DNA from: Gordonia bronchialis DSM 43247 | GTDB lineage: Bacteria > Actinomycetota > Actinomycetes > Mycobacteriales > Mycobacteriaceae | Length of the DNA: 64,000 bases | Direction of reading: 5' to 3' | Assembly: GCF_000024785.1 (NCBI RefSeq) | Contig: NC_013441.1 | Coordinates: 3,596,001-3,660,000, forward strand | Part shown: piece after piece, positions 1 to 9,599 of the stretch | How positions within the stretch are numbered: the first letter of the stretch is position 1 | Layout: every line of letters starts with the position of its first letter | Notes under the pieces: generated by a model | The model's database searches: none | Seen by the model: only the letters and a program-made list of their open reading frames with translations | Told to the model about the DNA's origin: nothing | Position numbers and translations under genes: made by a program

Positions 1-515
1 ACACGACCGACACCACCGACGAGACGGCAGCTGCCACCACCGAGGACGGGGCGGTCCCGTCCACCGAGGCCGATCGCACCACTTTGTCCATGTCGCTTCT
101 GATGACACCGGACATGGCGAACTTCGCCGGCAATGTCCACGGTGGCACTCTGCTCAAACTGCTCGATCAGGTCGCGTACGCGTGCGCGAGCCGCTATTCG
201 CGGCGCTACGCGGTGACGTTGTCGGTGGACCGGGTCATCTTCCGCGAACCGATCCGGGTCGGTGAACTGCTCATCCTGTCGGCGTCGATCAACTACACCG
301 GTCGCACCTCGATGGAGGTGGGCATTCGGGTGGAGACCGAGAACATCCACACCGGCGTGCGCCGCCACACCAACAGCTGCTATTTCACGATGGTCGCCAC
401 CGACGACGACGGCAAACCACATCCGGTACCGCAATTGTTGCCGCGCAACGACATCGAGGTGCGGCGCTACCAACAGGCGCAAGAACGCCGGAATGCACTG
501 CGATCGGCACGCTGA
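1..515 (+). CDS. Hotdog-fold acyl-CoA thioesterase (5' end outside window)
   Basis: The reading frame is open from the first bases of the window, so the start lies upstream; the ATG at position 84 is probably internal. The visible product has the YciA/BACH-type hotdog pattern: a PDMANFAGNVHGGTLLKLLD helix segment with the HGG turn and catalytic-type Asp, then strands ending in a VATDDDGKPHPVPQL-like motif. The family hydrolyses acyl-CoA to free acid and CoA in the cytoplasm. The acidic, Thr-rich stretch before the domain looks like a linker, so the full protein may carry an extra N-terminal region. Substrate chain length cannot be read from the sequence. Confidence 0.85.
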   Translation, partial: TTDTTDETAAATTEDGAVPSTEADRTTLSMSLLMTPDMANFAGNVHGGTLLKLLDQVAYACASRYSRRYAVTLSVDRVIFREPIRVGELLILSASINYTGRTSMEVGIRVETENIHTGVRRHTNSCYFTMVATDDDGKPHPVPQLLPRNDIEVRRYQQAQERRNALRSAR

Positions 516-531
516 GCACGGCGGCGCGGAA

Positions 532-2065
532 TCAGCCGCTCGGCGATCGCCGCGATCCCGGCTGCTGGCGCGGCATCCGGTTCGGCGGAACCGGATACGG
601 CACCCCGTGACCGAGCGTCCCGGTGGCCACGTTGGGTCCACAGACCAGGAGCGAATTCTTCGCGGCCGGAACCGGATCGCCGAATCGCGGACGAGCCGCA
701 TTCGGCCGCCGCGCGAAATCGAAGGCCGAGGACATATCACCGACGACGCGCCGGCGCCACGGTGTCAGGTTGGGGACCTCGACCCCGAACCGCTTCTCGA
801 TCAACCTCAACTGCGACGTGTGGTCAAAGGTCTCCGATGCCACCAGACCGCCGCGGCTGTAGGGCGAGATGACGAAACACGGCACACGATAACCGAGGCC
901 GATCGGCCCGCGAATTCCCTTGGACGACTTCACCGCGTTGATATTGGGGACACTCACGTACTCCCCCGCGGTTCCCGGCGGCGCCGTCGGTGGCGTCACG
1001 TGGTCGAAGAAGCCGCCGTTCTCGTCGTAGCTGATGATCAGCGCGGTCTTCCCCCACACCGCGGGATTGGACGTGAGGATGTCGAGGAGTTGGACCACCC
1101 CGACGGCCCCGAGTGCCGCCGGCAGCGCCGGGTGTTCACAGGTGATGGCCGACGGGATGACCCAGGACACCTTGGGCAGGCGGTCAGCTTTGACGTCGGC
1201 GGCGAATCCCTGCGGGTAGACCGGGTCGATGCCGCGCCTCGCCAGTTCCGACCGCGGGTCGCGCGCCTGCCGGAAGCACCCCATCATCCCGTCCAGGATC
1301 ACCGACGAGACCGGACCGATGTCGCGGTTGTTGTAGATCTTCCAGCTCACCCCGGCGTCGCGCAGATTCTCCGGCATGGTTCGCCACGAGTACACGAACT
1401 TCGGTATCAGCGTTGGTGTTTCGAGCAGGGGTCCACCGTGGTGACCGTCCGGGTCGATAGATGCGCTCATCCAGTACAGCCGGTTGGGATCGGTGGGCCC
1501 GAGCACCGAGCAACGGTAGTTGTCGCACAGTGTGAACGCTTCTGCCAGTGACCGGTGCACGGGGATGTCGGCGCGCTCGTAGTACCCCATCAGGCGGGCG
1601 CGTTGGCCGGGCCCACCGAGCGCACCGACATGGGCAGCCATCCGTCGTTGCGGCCGTGATTCCAGGCGGCGTGCATGCCCGCCCAGGAGTGGTCGGGGTC
1701 GTTGATGCAGTCCCCGTCGAGGTTGGCGTCGTGGCGGGTGTCGAGCCGGAACGGCAGGGTGTACCCGCTGCGGGTCGGGCCCTTGCCGGGCGCCCACCCG
1801 TACTGCTTGAACGCCGGCGACTCCTCGCCGAAACCCCGGACGCCGGAATAGGTTCCGAAGTAGTGATCGAAGGACCGGTTCTCCTGCATGAACAGGACGA
1901 TGTGCTCGATGTCGGCGAGCGATCCGGTACCCGCGGGGTCGGCCGACGCGTAGGCCTTGTCGATGATCGGCGCAGCCCAGGACGTCAACAGCGCACCGCC
2001 GCCCGCGGCACTGACCGGGCGATGAACTCACGGCGGGACAACCCCGCGAACAACCCCTGCGACAC
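532..2065 (-). pseudogene. Secreted phospholipase C / phosphoesterase, two frame breaks
   Basis: Three consecutive frames join into one phosphoesterase-family protein of about 510 residues. The N-terminus has a Tat motif (SRREFIAR), then the family signature [20 protein letters not shown], then [24 protein letters not shown] and a C-terminal SPYSRGG block. These are hallmarks of mycobacterial-type PlcA-D enzymes, which cleave phospholipid head groups outside the cell. The frame changes near 2018 (just after the Tat motif) and near 1605 (between GPANAP and [10 protein letters not shown]). Each fits loss of one base. The start chosen is a GTG before the Tat motif. The enzyme would be intact if both breaks are base-calling errors; as written it is non-functional. 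Confidence 0.8.
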
Positions 2066-2172
2066 GACGCGACCTCCCGCTCCACCCCGGTGCAGCGCAC
2101 CGCCGGCGCGAGTCATCCTACGGTTAGCGGGCCGCTCGCACGTGCCGAACACCGCCGGCTCGTGTCAGAGCA

Positions 2173-2610
2173 CTAGTGCGTGTCTGTTTCGCCCTTGTCG
2201 GTCTCGCCCTCGTCCGTCTTGGCGACGGGGGTGTCGAGGGCGCTCACCGCGATGCCGTACGGCAGGAATCGCACGCGGCGTGCCGGATCGGTGTTGGCCT
2301 GATTGGCGCGCAGGGCGTCGAGCTCCGTCGCGAAGACCTGTTCCACCCGGGCGCCACCGTCGTCGTCGATGACGAAAACCGCCCATACTCCCGAGCCGGT
2401 GTCGCCGGTGGTTTCCGGTTCGGCTCGGCGCCGCGTGCGGGTGCGACCGTCGTCGAAGAGCGCCGACCACGCACCCGCGCCCGCCTGTCCCTCGAAGAGC
2501 TTGCCGAACACGTCGCGCAGACCGTCGGACGCCTCCCGTGCGAATCGGTCGAAATCCTCCGGCCCGAAGTTGAACGGACCCCCGCCGGGACTGCCACTGT
2601 TGTCTGCCAT
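2173..2610 (-). CDS. Conserved hypothetical protein, acidic, DNA-free cytoplasmic type
   Basis: The product has 145 residues. The start chosen is the ATG giving MADNSGSPGGG, preceded by a purine-rich ACAGGTAG stretch; the longer upstream extension is Arg/Trp-rich and looks non-coding. The N-terminal part (FNFGPEDFDRFAREASDGLRDVFGKLF) predicts an amphipathic helix. The middle (VWAVFVIDDDGGARVEQVFATELDALRANQ) resembles a small alpha-beta domain, and the tail is acidic (Asp/Glu/Thr-rich). No signal peptide or membrane segment is visible. I do not recognise a function. It lies between the phospholipase gene and the divergently transcribed M19 dipeptidase. Confidence 0.6.
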   Translation of the reverse strand: MADNSGSPGGGPFNFGPEDFDRFAREASDGLRDVFGKLFEGQAGAGAWSALFDDGRTRTRRRAEPETTGDTGSGVWAVFVIDDDGGARVEQVFATELDALRANQANTDPARRVRFLPYGIAVSALDTPVAKTDEGETDKGETDTH

Positions 2611-2766
2611 CGGTCTACCTGTCTGTCGTGCTCGGATACCGCTGAACCCAGTGTCCCCACAATGCGGGTTGTGCGCCACCCACCACCGCCCACCTGCACC
2701 GTCCACCCATTCGGCGCGGGTGTCGTATTTGCACCCAGCCTGGGAGAAACCCGGCAACCGCGAGGA

Positions 2767-4733
2767 ATGTCTGGCATTCTTCCCCGCGTGCATACGGGGG
2801 TTCGTGGTGCCGGGGTCGTCACAGCGGTGGCATGTGTGCTGTCGGTCCTCGCCGCCGTCGTCACGTCGGCGACCTGGTCACCGGCGGCCGCGGCGCCGAC
2901 GACACGCGAGCGCATCGACGCCCTCGCGGGCACGTGTGTGTCGCTGCATCTGCCCGACGGCAGGCCCCTCGGCGACGCGAGTGCGCCGTTCTCGGTGCGC
3001 GCCGCCGGCGGTGGTCGTTTCCTGTTCTACGGGCGTGACGCCCGGCTGCTGACGGCCACCCCGTCGGGCCCGCCGACCCTCGTGAGGACCCCGACGATCC
3101 CCGCGATCTGGTCGGTGCGTCCGGCGTCACCCTGATCTCCGCCTCGCCGCGGCCGCGCACCCTGGTCGGCGTCCGCGTCACCCCTGCCCGTGGGTGCCGG
3201 CCGTTCCCCGACGCCGAACTCGGGGTCGTCGGCGCACCGTTCACCGGAACCGGGCCCGACGGCAACCTGCGCGGCTGCGTCGACGCGCACGCCCATCTCA
3301 TGGCCGAGCAGTTTCTCGGTGGCGAACTGCACTGCGGCGCGCCGTACAGTCCGCTCGGGGTGGACGTTGCACTGCGCGACTGCCCCGACCACGGGCCCGC
3401 CGGGGTGCTCGCCGTCTCCGAACAGGTTTTGAGTCGTCCCGGCCCGCACGACACCGTGGGTTGGCCCACCTTCCGGGACTGGCCGCGGTGGGATTCCCTG
3501 ACCCACGAGCAGACCTACTACCGGTGGATCGAACGCGCGTGGCGCTCGGGTCTGCGGATGATCCAGAACTACTACGTCCAGAACCGTGTGCTGTGCGAGA
3601 ACTATCCGCTCCGCGATCAGCCGTGTGACGAGATGACGTCGATCCGCATCCAGCACCGCATGCTCCTCGGACTGCAGGACTACATCGACGCACAGGCCGG
3701 CGGACCGGGTCGGGGTTTTCTGCGCATCGTCGCCACCGCCGCCGACGCGCGACGGGTCATCGCGCAGGGGAAACTCGCCGTCACCCTCGGTATCGAGGTG
3801 TCCGAGCCGTTCGGCTGCCGGTCCGTCGACGGCCGGCCGCGCTGCGACCGTGGCGCCATCGATCGCGGTCTCGATGAGCTGAACCGGATGGGTATCCGGC
3901 AGGTCATCCTGACGCACAAGTTCGACAACGCGCTCGGCGGAACGCGTTTCGATCAGGGCGCCACGGGTGTCGCGCTCAACGCGGGCCAGTTGCTGTCCAC
4001 CGGACATCCGTGGACCGTCGAACCGTGTCCGACGCATCAGCACGACAATCCGGTCGTGGGCTATCGGCGGGGCGTCTGCAATGTGTACGGCCTGACCGAA
4101 CTCGGCGCGTACACGGTGCGCGGCATCATCGCCCGCCGGATGGTGATCGATGTCGACCACCTGAGTGTGAAGTCCGCGACGTCCGTCCTCGACATCGTTG
4201 CCCGCCAAGGGTATCCGGGGGTGGTGTCGTCGCACACCTGGACCGACAAGAGCAACTACCGTCGCATCCTGGCCGCCGGTGGGATCGTCGGTCTGTTCGC
4301 CACGCCGGCCGAGGCCGAGGCCGGCGAGGTCGGCCGCCACGGCGACATGCCACCCGATTTCATCTCGGCATGGAAAAACCTTCGTGACCAACGTGATCCA
4401 CGCTTCTTCTTCGGTGTCGGATTCGGGCCCGATATGGGCGGACTCGGAAAGCAGGCGCATCCACGACCCTCCGCGTCGAGCAATCCGGTCCGCTACCCGT
4501 TCACCGGCGCCGACGGACACACCCGAATCGGCCGGCAGGTCACCGGCACACGCGTCTTCGACGTCAATCGGGACGGAACGGCCCATTACGGCCTGCTGCC
4601 TGATTGGATCGAAAGCCTACGGATTCAAGCGGGACCCGACGGTCCGCAGTTGATGTCGGACCTGTTCCGGGCGGCCGAGGCCTACGTGCGGATGTTCGCC
4701 CGCGTCGAGGCCTACCGGGGTCCGACCCGATGA
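2767..4733 (+). pseudogene. Secreted membrane-dipeptidase-like (peptidase M19) protein, one frame break
   Basis: The product would be about 655 residues. An N-terminal signal sequence (VVTAVACVLSVLAAVVTSA, then SPAAAAP) leads into a long domain with metal-ligand-like motifs: GCVDAHAHLMAEQF, a His-rich PTHQHDNP loop, VIDVDHLSVKS and SSHTWTDKSNY, as in renal dipeptidase-like M19 hydrolases. The frame shifts near 3066 (in GTCGGGCCCGCC), consistent with one missing base; downstream the frame is open to the end. Its TGA overlaps the ATG of the next gene (ATGA), so dipeptidase, MFS and PLP-lyase genes form one operon. The substrate is unknown. The start could instead be a GTG 21 bases downstream. 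Confidence 0.75.
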
Positions 4734-6124
4734 CGACAGGAGGGACGTCCGTGGCGGGCAGGGACATGACCGGGACGGGTCGGCAGTCATCCGCCGACGG
4801 CGCGTCGCCGGCGCGGCTGCCCACCGCGACCGTGGCGTCGTACGCGGCGGGCAGCGTCGGGACCGGCGGTTTCGGCGTACTGCCCGGACTCGTACTCGCC
4901 TACTACCTGACCGACACCCTCGCGGTTCCGGCCGTGCTGGCCGCGATCGTGGTCCTGATCCCGAAGATCATCGACGTCGCCATCAATCCGATCATCGGCG
5001 CGCGCAGCGATCAGGCGTTGGCGCACAGCGGAACCCGCAGTGCCGGCATGATCGCGGGCGCGATGGCCCTCGTGCCCCTGTTCATCCTCACCTTCGCCGC
5101 CCCCACCGCGCTGCCCATGCCCGTCGCCGCCGCATGGGTACTGATCTTCTTCTCGCTCAGCGCGGTGGCCTACAGCTTGTTCCAGGTACCGTTCGTCGCG
5201 CTGCCCGCCGAACTCACCCCCGACTATCACGAACGGACCCGGCTCGTGGCCACCCGCATCGTGGTGCTGGCCGCCACGATCCTGGTCATCGGGGCGGGCG
5301 GTCCCGCGATCCGCGACGCGGTGGGAGGTGCCGTCGGGTACCTCGCGATGGCAATCGCCGCCGTCGCGGTGATCGCGGGCGGAATGCTCGTCACCGGATT
5401 CGGTGCGGCACGCCGTTCCCGGCAGGTGACTGCGCGCCCGTCGTCGGGCGGTCACCGGGACGCGCTGGCGGCGATTCGAGAGACGCCGCGGTTCCGGAAC
5501 CTGTTGGTGATCTACGTGATCCAGGCGCTCGCCAGCGCCATCATGCTCGCCGGCGCCCCGTACATGGCGACCTACATCTTCGACGACGCGACCGTGCTCA
5601 CCGTCTTCTTCGTGGCGCTGGTGGCCCCGGCGATCGTGGTGATGCCGCTGTGGTCACGTCTGGGCCGGTCACGGGGCAAGGAGACCGGACTCACCGTGGC
5701 GTCGTGTCTGTTCATCGTGGGTGCGGCCGGCGCCATCGGCGCCGCCTGGGGTCCGGGATGGTGGGTGTTCGCGGCGGTGGCCCTGGCCGGCGTCGGTTAC
5801 GCCGGAATGCAGACCTTCCCACTGGCCCTGTTGCCCGACGTGATCGACGAGCACGCGCAGCGTGTGGGCTCCGACCGGGGCGGTGCCATGTCCGGCCTGT
5901 GGACCGCGTGTGAGACAGTCGGACTGGCACTCGGGCCCGCGGTGTATCTGCTGATCCTCGCGGCCACCGGGTTCGTGTCATCGGCGGGTGAGGTGGCGGC
6001 TGATCAACCAGGATCGGCGCTGGTGGGCGTGGTGGTGGGATTCTCGCTGGTCCCGGCCGCACTCGTCGCGTCATCACTGCTGCTGATGCGGACGATCCGG
6101 GCCGGCGCACGGAAGGCCTTGTGA
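4730..6124 (+). CDS. MFS transporter, GPH/melibiose-symporter-like (MFS_2)
   Basis: The product has 464 residues and about 12 hydrophobic segments. Cytoplasmic loop motifs are of the glycoside-pentoside-hexuronide type: an INPIIGARSDQ loop after helix 2, and LPAELTPDYHERTRL between helices 4 and 5. The ATG overlaps the stop of the M19 gene and the last base pairs overlap the following GTG, so translation of the three genes is probably coupled. It likely moves a small metabolite handled by the neighbouring hydrolase or PLP enzyme, but the substrate cannot be inferred from sequence. Confidence 0.85.
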   Translation: MTTGGTSVAGRDMTGTGRQSSADGASPARLPTATVASYAAGSVGTGGFGVLPGLVLAYYLTDTLAVPAVLAAIVVLIPKIIDVAINPIIGARSDQALAHSGTRSAGMIAGAMALVPLFILTFAAPTALPMPVAAAWVLIFFSLSAVAYSLFQVPFVALPAELTPDYHERTRLVATRIVVLAATILVIGAGGPAIRDAVGGAVGYLAMAIAAVAVIAGGMLVTGFGAARRSRQVTARPSSGGHRDALAAIRETPRFRNLLVIYVIQALASAIMLAGAPYMATYIFDDATVLTVFFVALVAPAIVVMPLWSRLGRSRGKETGLTVASCLFIVGAAGAIGAAWGPGWWVFAAVALAGVGYAGMQTFPLALLPDVIDEHAQRVGSDRGGAMSGLWTACETVGLALGPAVYLLILAATGFVSSAGEVAADQPGSALVGVVVGFSLVPAALVASSLLLMRTIRAGARKAL

Positions 6125-7605
6125 CGGTGGCGAAGACGAGTTCGGGACGGACACCCGGCGACATCCTGCGCGCACTCGACACGTTGCGTGAGCAAGACGC
6201 CCCCACGCACGGCGGCCGCGTGCTGTCCTACGTCTACGATTCGGGACGGGCCGAACTCGATGAACTCGCCGCAGCCGCCATCGCGCGCGTGCAACCCGTG
6301 AACGGCCTCGATCCCACCGTCTTCCGTTCCGTCGCGGCACTGGAATCAGATCTGATCACCTTTGGCCGCAGCGTCTTTCACGCTCCCGACGCGGTGGGTA
6401 CGGTGACCTCCGGCGGCACCGAGAGTTGTCTCCTGGCAGTGCGGGCGGCCCGCGACCACGCCGGTTATGCCCCCGGTAGCGGTTCGATGGTGGTGCCGAC
6501 CACCGCGCACGCCGCTTTTCTCAAAGCGGCCGAGTTGCTCGGTGTCCGGCTCATCCGGCTCAGCGTCGACCCACACACCACCACGCCCACAGCGGAATCG
6601 GTGGCCGCCGCCGTCTGCGACGACACCTTCCTGCTGGTGGCCTCCGCCCCGAACTATCCGACCGGATGCATCGATCCCATCGAGGTCTTCGGTCGGGTCG
6701 CCCTCGACGCCGGTATCGCGCTGCACGTCGACGCGTGCCTCGGCGGTTTCGCCCTGCCGTGGTGGGGCGCGGACACCGAGCCCTTCGACTTCCGGGTTCC
6801 GGGCGTGACCAGTCTGTCGGCCGACCTGCACAAGTACGGGTACACACCCAAGGGTGCGTCGCTGCTGTTGCATGCCGATGCCGACCGGCATCGCGCCCAG
6901 TACTTCGCGACCACCGACTGGCCGGGCTACCCGGTGGTGAATCCCACACTGCTCGGCTCGCGCTCGGCCGCGGGGGTGGCGTCGTCGTGGGCCATCACCG
7001 AATACCTTGGTACCGAAGGCTTTGCGTCCCTCGTACACACCACGCGGGCGGTGACCGAACGCATCGGTGCCGCCATCGCCGCCATCGACGGTCTGCGCGT
7101 CCTGGGTGCGCCGACGGGACCGGTGTTCGCGGTGGCCGCCGATCCGGGTGGCGGTGACGCGGTGGATCCGCACCGATGGGCCGCCGCGGTGGCCCGTCGC
7201 GGTTTCGCCCTGCAGATGCAGCCGGCCTTCGTCCAGCCCGACGGGACCGCGCTGCCACCGACCACACACCTGACGATGACACCGGTGACCGCCACGGTCG
7301 CTGACGAACTCCTCGGCGCGTGCCGGGCCGCGGCCGACGAGGTACGCGGTGTGCCGGCGGCTCCACCGCCCACGGCATTGGCCGAGTTGGCCGCCGCGTT
7401 CGATTCCGGTGCGGTGACGGTGGCCGACGTCGCGGCACTGAGCAGTGACGAGGTGGGCGCCGCGCTGGTCGCGGCCGGGATCGACCCGGCCGATCACACC
7501 GGCGAGCTGGACATGTCGACGATCATGGCGGCGGTGGCGACGCTGCCGCGAGCGGTGACCGCCCGGATGCTGACCGAGTTCCTCGCCCGGTTCACCAATC
7601 CGTGA
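6121..7605 (+). CDS. PLP-dependent group II decarboxylase / sphingosine-1-phosphate-lyase-like enzyme
   Basis: The product has 494 residues. Features of the group II decarboxylase fold are clear: a cofactor phosphate loop TSGGTESCLLAVRAAR, the HVDACLGGFALPWW Asp that contacts the pyridine ring, and the Schiff-base lysine in SADLHKYGYTPKGAS. The HKYGY context matches sphinganine-1-phosphate aldolase-type lyases better than amino-acid decarboxylases. It starts with a GTG overlapping the stop of the MFS gene (GTGA). The last 100 residues (after the C-terminal domain) are Ala-rich. Role inferred: PLP-dependent C-C cleavage of an amino alcohol phosphate or similar; the real substrate is unknown. 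Confidence 0.8.
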   Translation: MTVAKTSSGRTPGDILRALDTLREQDAPTHGGRVLSYVYDSGRAELDELAAAAIARVQPVNGLDPTVFRSVAALESDLITFGRSVFHAPDAVGTVTSGGTESCLLAVRAARDHAGYAPGSGSMVVPTTAHAAFLKAAELLGVRLIRLSVDPHTTTPTAESVAAAVCDDTFLLVASAPNYPTGCIDPIEVFGRVALDAGIALHVDACLGGFALPWWGADTEPFDFRVPGVTSLSADLHKYGYTPKGASLLLHADADRHRAQYFATTDWPGYPVVNPTLLGSRSAAGVASSWAITEYLGTEGFASLVHTTRAVTERIGAAIAAIDGLRVLGAPTGPVFAVAADPGGGDAVDPHRWAAAVARRGFALQMQPAFVQPDGTALPPTTHLTMTPVTATVADELLGACRAAADEVRGVPAAPPPTALAELAAAFDSGAVTVADVAALSSDEVGAALVAAGIDPADHTGELDMSTIMAAVATLPRAVTARMLTEFLARFTNP

Positions 7606-7611
7606 ACGGCA

Positions 7612-8661
7612 TCAGGCTTCTCGGCCCGCCGCCCAGTCCAGTACCCGCTCCGCCGACCACGTGGTCACAATCCGTTCGGGTGGGATCCCGAACTGTTCGG
7701 CGCGTTCGGCACCGAGCACCTTGAACTCGAGTTGCCCCGGGGCGTGGGCATCGGAGTCGATGGCGAACAGGCAGCCGATGTCGCGGGCCAGCTCGATGAG
7801 ATCGTCGGGCGGATCGACCCGTTCCGGCCGCGAGTTGATCTCGACAGCGGTGTCGTGTTCGGCACAGGCCTCGAAGACCCGCCTGGCGTCGAACCGGGAT
7901 TGCGCCCGCGCCCCGCGACCGCTCAGCACTCGTCGGCCGGTGCAGTGACCGAGCACGTTGACGCGCGGATCACTCACCGCCGCAGTCATTCTCGCCGTCA
8001 TCGGGCCCGGCTCCATCTTCAGTTTCGAATGCACCGACGCGGTCACGATGTCGAGCCGGTCCAGCATCTCGTCGGACTGATCGAGGGAACCGTCGTCGAG
8101 GATGTCGACCTCGATGCCGGTCAAGAGCCGTAGCTCGTCGAGTTGGTCGTCGAGGGCCCCGATGTCGGCGATCTGCTGTTCGAGTCGTTGGGCACTGAGT
8201 CCGTTCGCGATCGTCAGCCGTGGCGAATGATCGGTGATCGCCAGCCAGTCCTGTCCGAACGCAGCTGCGGCAGAAGCCATCTCCCATAGCGGCGCGCCAC
8301 CGTCACTCCAATCGGTGTGCGCATGGAGGTCACCGCGGAGCGCGGTGTAGATACCCTGCCCACGTTCGGTCACGGGCTTGGCGTCGGACTGCAGGACCGC
8401 CAGGTAGGACGGCAGGTCACCGGCGTCGGCCTCGACGATGACGCGCGCCGTCTTGTCCCCGATCCCGCGCACGTCGGTCAGCGAGCCGGCACGCGCCCGC
8501 TGCCGCAGTAGTTCCGGGTCCATCGCCGCGGCCACCGCGGCGGCGCGTCGGAATGCCTCCACCCGATAGGTACTTTCCCGTGCTCGTTCGAGCAGCCACG
8601 CGATCCGCGTCAGCGCCGTCACCGGGTCGACCGGCGCGGTGAGCGGGTCGAGGGGCTTCAT
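7612..8661 (-). CDS. PHP-domain phosphoesterase with HhH segment (PolX C-terminal type)
   Basis: The product has 349 residues. The N-terminal 90 residues include a helical segment (TRIAWLLERARESTYRVEAFRRAA) and a helix-hairpin-helix (LTDVRGIGDKTARVI). The rest is a PHP metal-dependent hydrolase with DLHAHTDWSDG, AITDHSPRL, GIEVDIL, ASVHSKL, LGHCTGR, EINSRPER and SDAHAPGQLEF motifs, i.e. a full set of His/Asp ligands. This is the architecture of standalone relatives of DNA polymerase X C-termini. The start at MKPLDPLTAP overlaps the stop of the upstream small membrane protein gene (ATGA). The longer upstream reading is Arg-rich and rejected. Confidence 0.85.
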   Translation of the reverse strand: MKPLDPLTAPVDPVTALTRIAWLLERARESTYRVEAFRRAAAVAAAMDPELLRQRARAGSLTDVRGIGDKTARVIVEADAGDLPSYLAVLQSDAKPVTERGQGIYTALRGDLHAHTDWSDGGAPLWEMASAAAAFGQDWLAITDHSPRLTIANGLSAQRLEQQIADIGALDDQLDELRLLTGIEVDILDDGSLDQSDEMLDRLDIVTASVHSKLKMEPGPMTARMTAAVSDPRVNVLGHCTGRRVLSGRGARAQSRFDARRVFEACAEHDTAVEINSRPERVDPPDDLIELARDIGCLFAIDSDAHAPGQLEFKVLGAERAEQFGIPPERIVTTWSAERVLDWAAGREA

Positions 8662-8840
8662 TCCTGCGTCCTGTGCTCCTCGGATGTGCTGCCGGCGGAT
8701 TCGTATCGTCGATGCAGCCGCTCGCGGACGTCGTCGGCGGTGTAGGCGTTGCGTTGTCGCTGATCGCGCACCACCAGGGCTCCTCCGGTGGCGACCCCGA
8801 CCGCGCCGGCGAGTCCCAGCCATTTCCACACGTTGCGCAT
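8658..8840 (-). CDS. Small membrane-anchored protein
   Basis: The product has 60 residues: an N-terminal hydrophobic helix (WLGLAGAVGVATGGALVV) followed by a charged tail (RDQRQRNAYTADDVRERLHRRY). It overlaps the PHP gene by the ATGA arrangement, indicating a bicistronic unit and supporting that both are real. The function is unknown; it could be an accessory or anchor protein. Its start lies close to the divergent start of the papain-like amidase gene. Confidence 0.65.
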   Translation of the reverse strand: MRNVWKWLGLAGAVGVATGGALVVRDQRQRNAYTADDVRERLHRRYESAGSTSEEHRTQE

Positions 8841-8875
8841 GTACCGAGCCTATCCCGGTGGACTACGCTGCATCC

Positions 8876-9583
8876 GTGCATCCCACCCGCGATTCGGCCG
8901 GTATCACGCTCGACGAAGCCCTCGACGCGACGCGGACCGGCGACATCTGGCTGTTCCGCGGACATTCGGGTCCCGACCGGGCCATCCGGACGCTCACCAA
9001 CTCGCCGGTCAATCATGTGGCGATGACGGTCGGGCTCGATGACCTGCCGCCGCTGCTCTGGCACGCCGAACTCGGCGATCGGCTCACCGACGTGTGGACC
9101 GGCTCCAATCATCGCGGCGTTCAGTTACACGACGCCCGAGAGGCGCTGGAGCAGTGGATGATCCGTTACGAGCAACGTTGCTGGATCCGGCAGCTGACGC
9201 CGGAGGTGTCCGCGGCCGCGGAGGACGATCTGCTGCGCGTGATCGCCCGCCTGGACGGGACGCCGTTTCCGTCCACCGCGCGGCTCGCCGCCCGCTGGTT
9301 TCGAGGCCGGATTCCGACCAGCGTCGATGTGGTACGCGGTATCCCGTATCTCGACCGCAAGGCCCGCGAACGGCGCGCCCGCAAGGCCGGCGCCGAACGC
9401 GAACAGGTGGGTCTGGAAGCCGCCTACTGCGCGGAGGTCGTGGCGATCACCTACACCGAGATGGGCCTGCTCGACGCCGACAAGGAATCGAATTGGTTTG
9501 ACCCGGGCCGGTTCTGGAGCGGTGATCGCCTTCCGCTGGCTGCACCGTTCCGGCTCGGCGACGAGGTCGCCGTGCACCGGTGA
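8876..9583 (+). CDS. Permuted papain-like (YiiX/YebB-type) amidase
   Basis: The product has about 235 residues. The order of motifs is that of circularly permuted NlpC/P60 enzymes: GDIWLFRG at the start, then the catalytic-type His in SPVNHVAMTVG, and much later the nucleophile-type Cys in LEAAYCAEVVAITYTEMGLL. The family hydrolyses amide or thioester bonds, often in cell-wall peptides or lipids. No signal peptide is seen, so a cytoplasmic or peripheral role is likely. The start is uncertain: GTG at this position gives VHPTRDSAG; another in-frame GTG lies 18 bases upstream. Confidence 0.7.
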   Translation: MHPTRDSAGITLDEALDATRTGDIWLFRGHSGPDRAIRTLTNSPVNHVAMTVGLDDLPPLLWHAELGDRLTDVWTGSNHRGVQLHDAREALEQWMIRYEQRCWIRQLTPEVSAAAEDDLLRVIARLDGTPFPSTARLAARWFRGRIPTSVDVVRGIPYLDRKARERRARKAGAEREQVGLEAAYCAEVVAITYTEMGLLDADKESNWFDPGRFWSGDRLPLAAPFRLGDEVAVHR

Positions 9584-9599
9584 CCGCGGGTCGCCCGGG

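Noticed and set aside
262..2372. Long plus-strand ORFs opposite the phospholipase gene
   Set aside because: Arg/His/Pro-rich shadow frames typical of GC-rich antisense strands.
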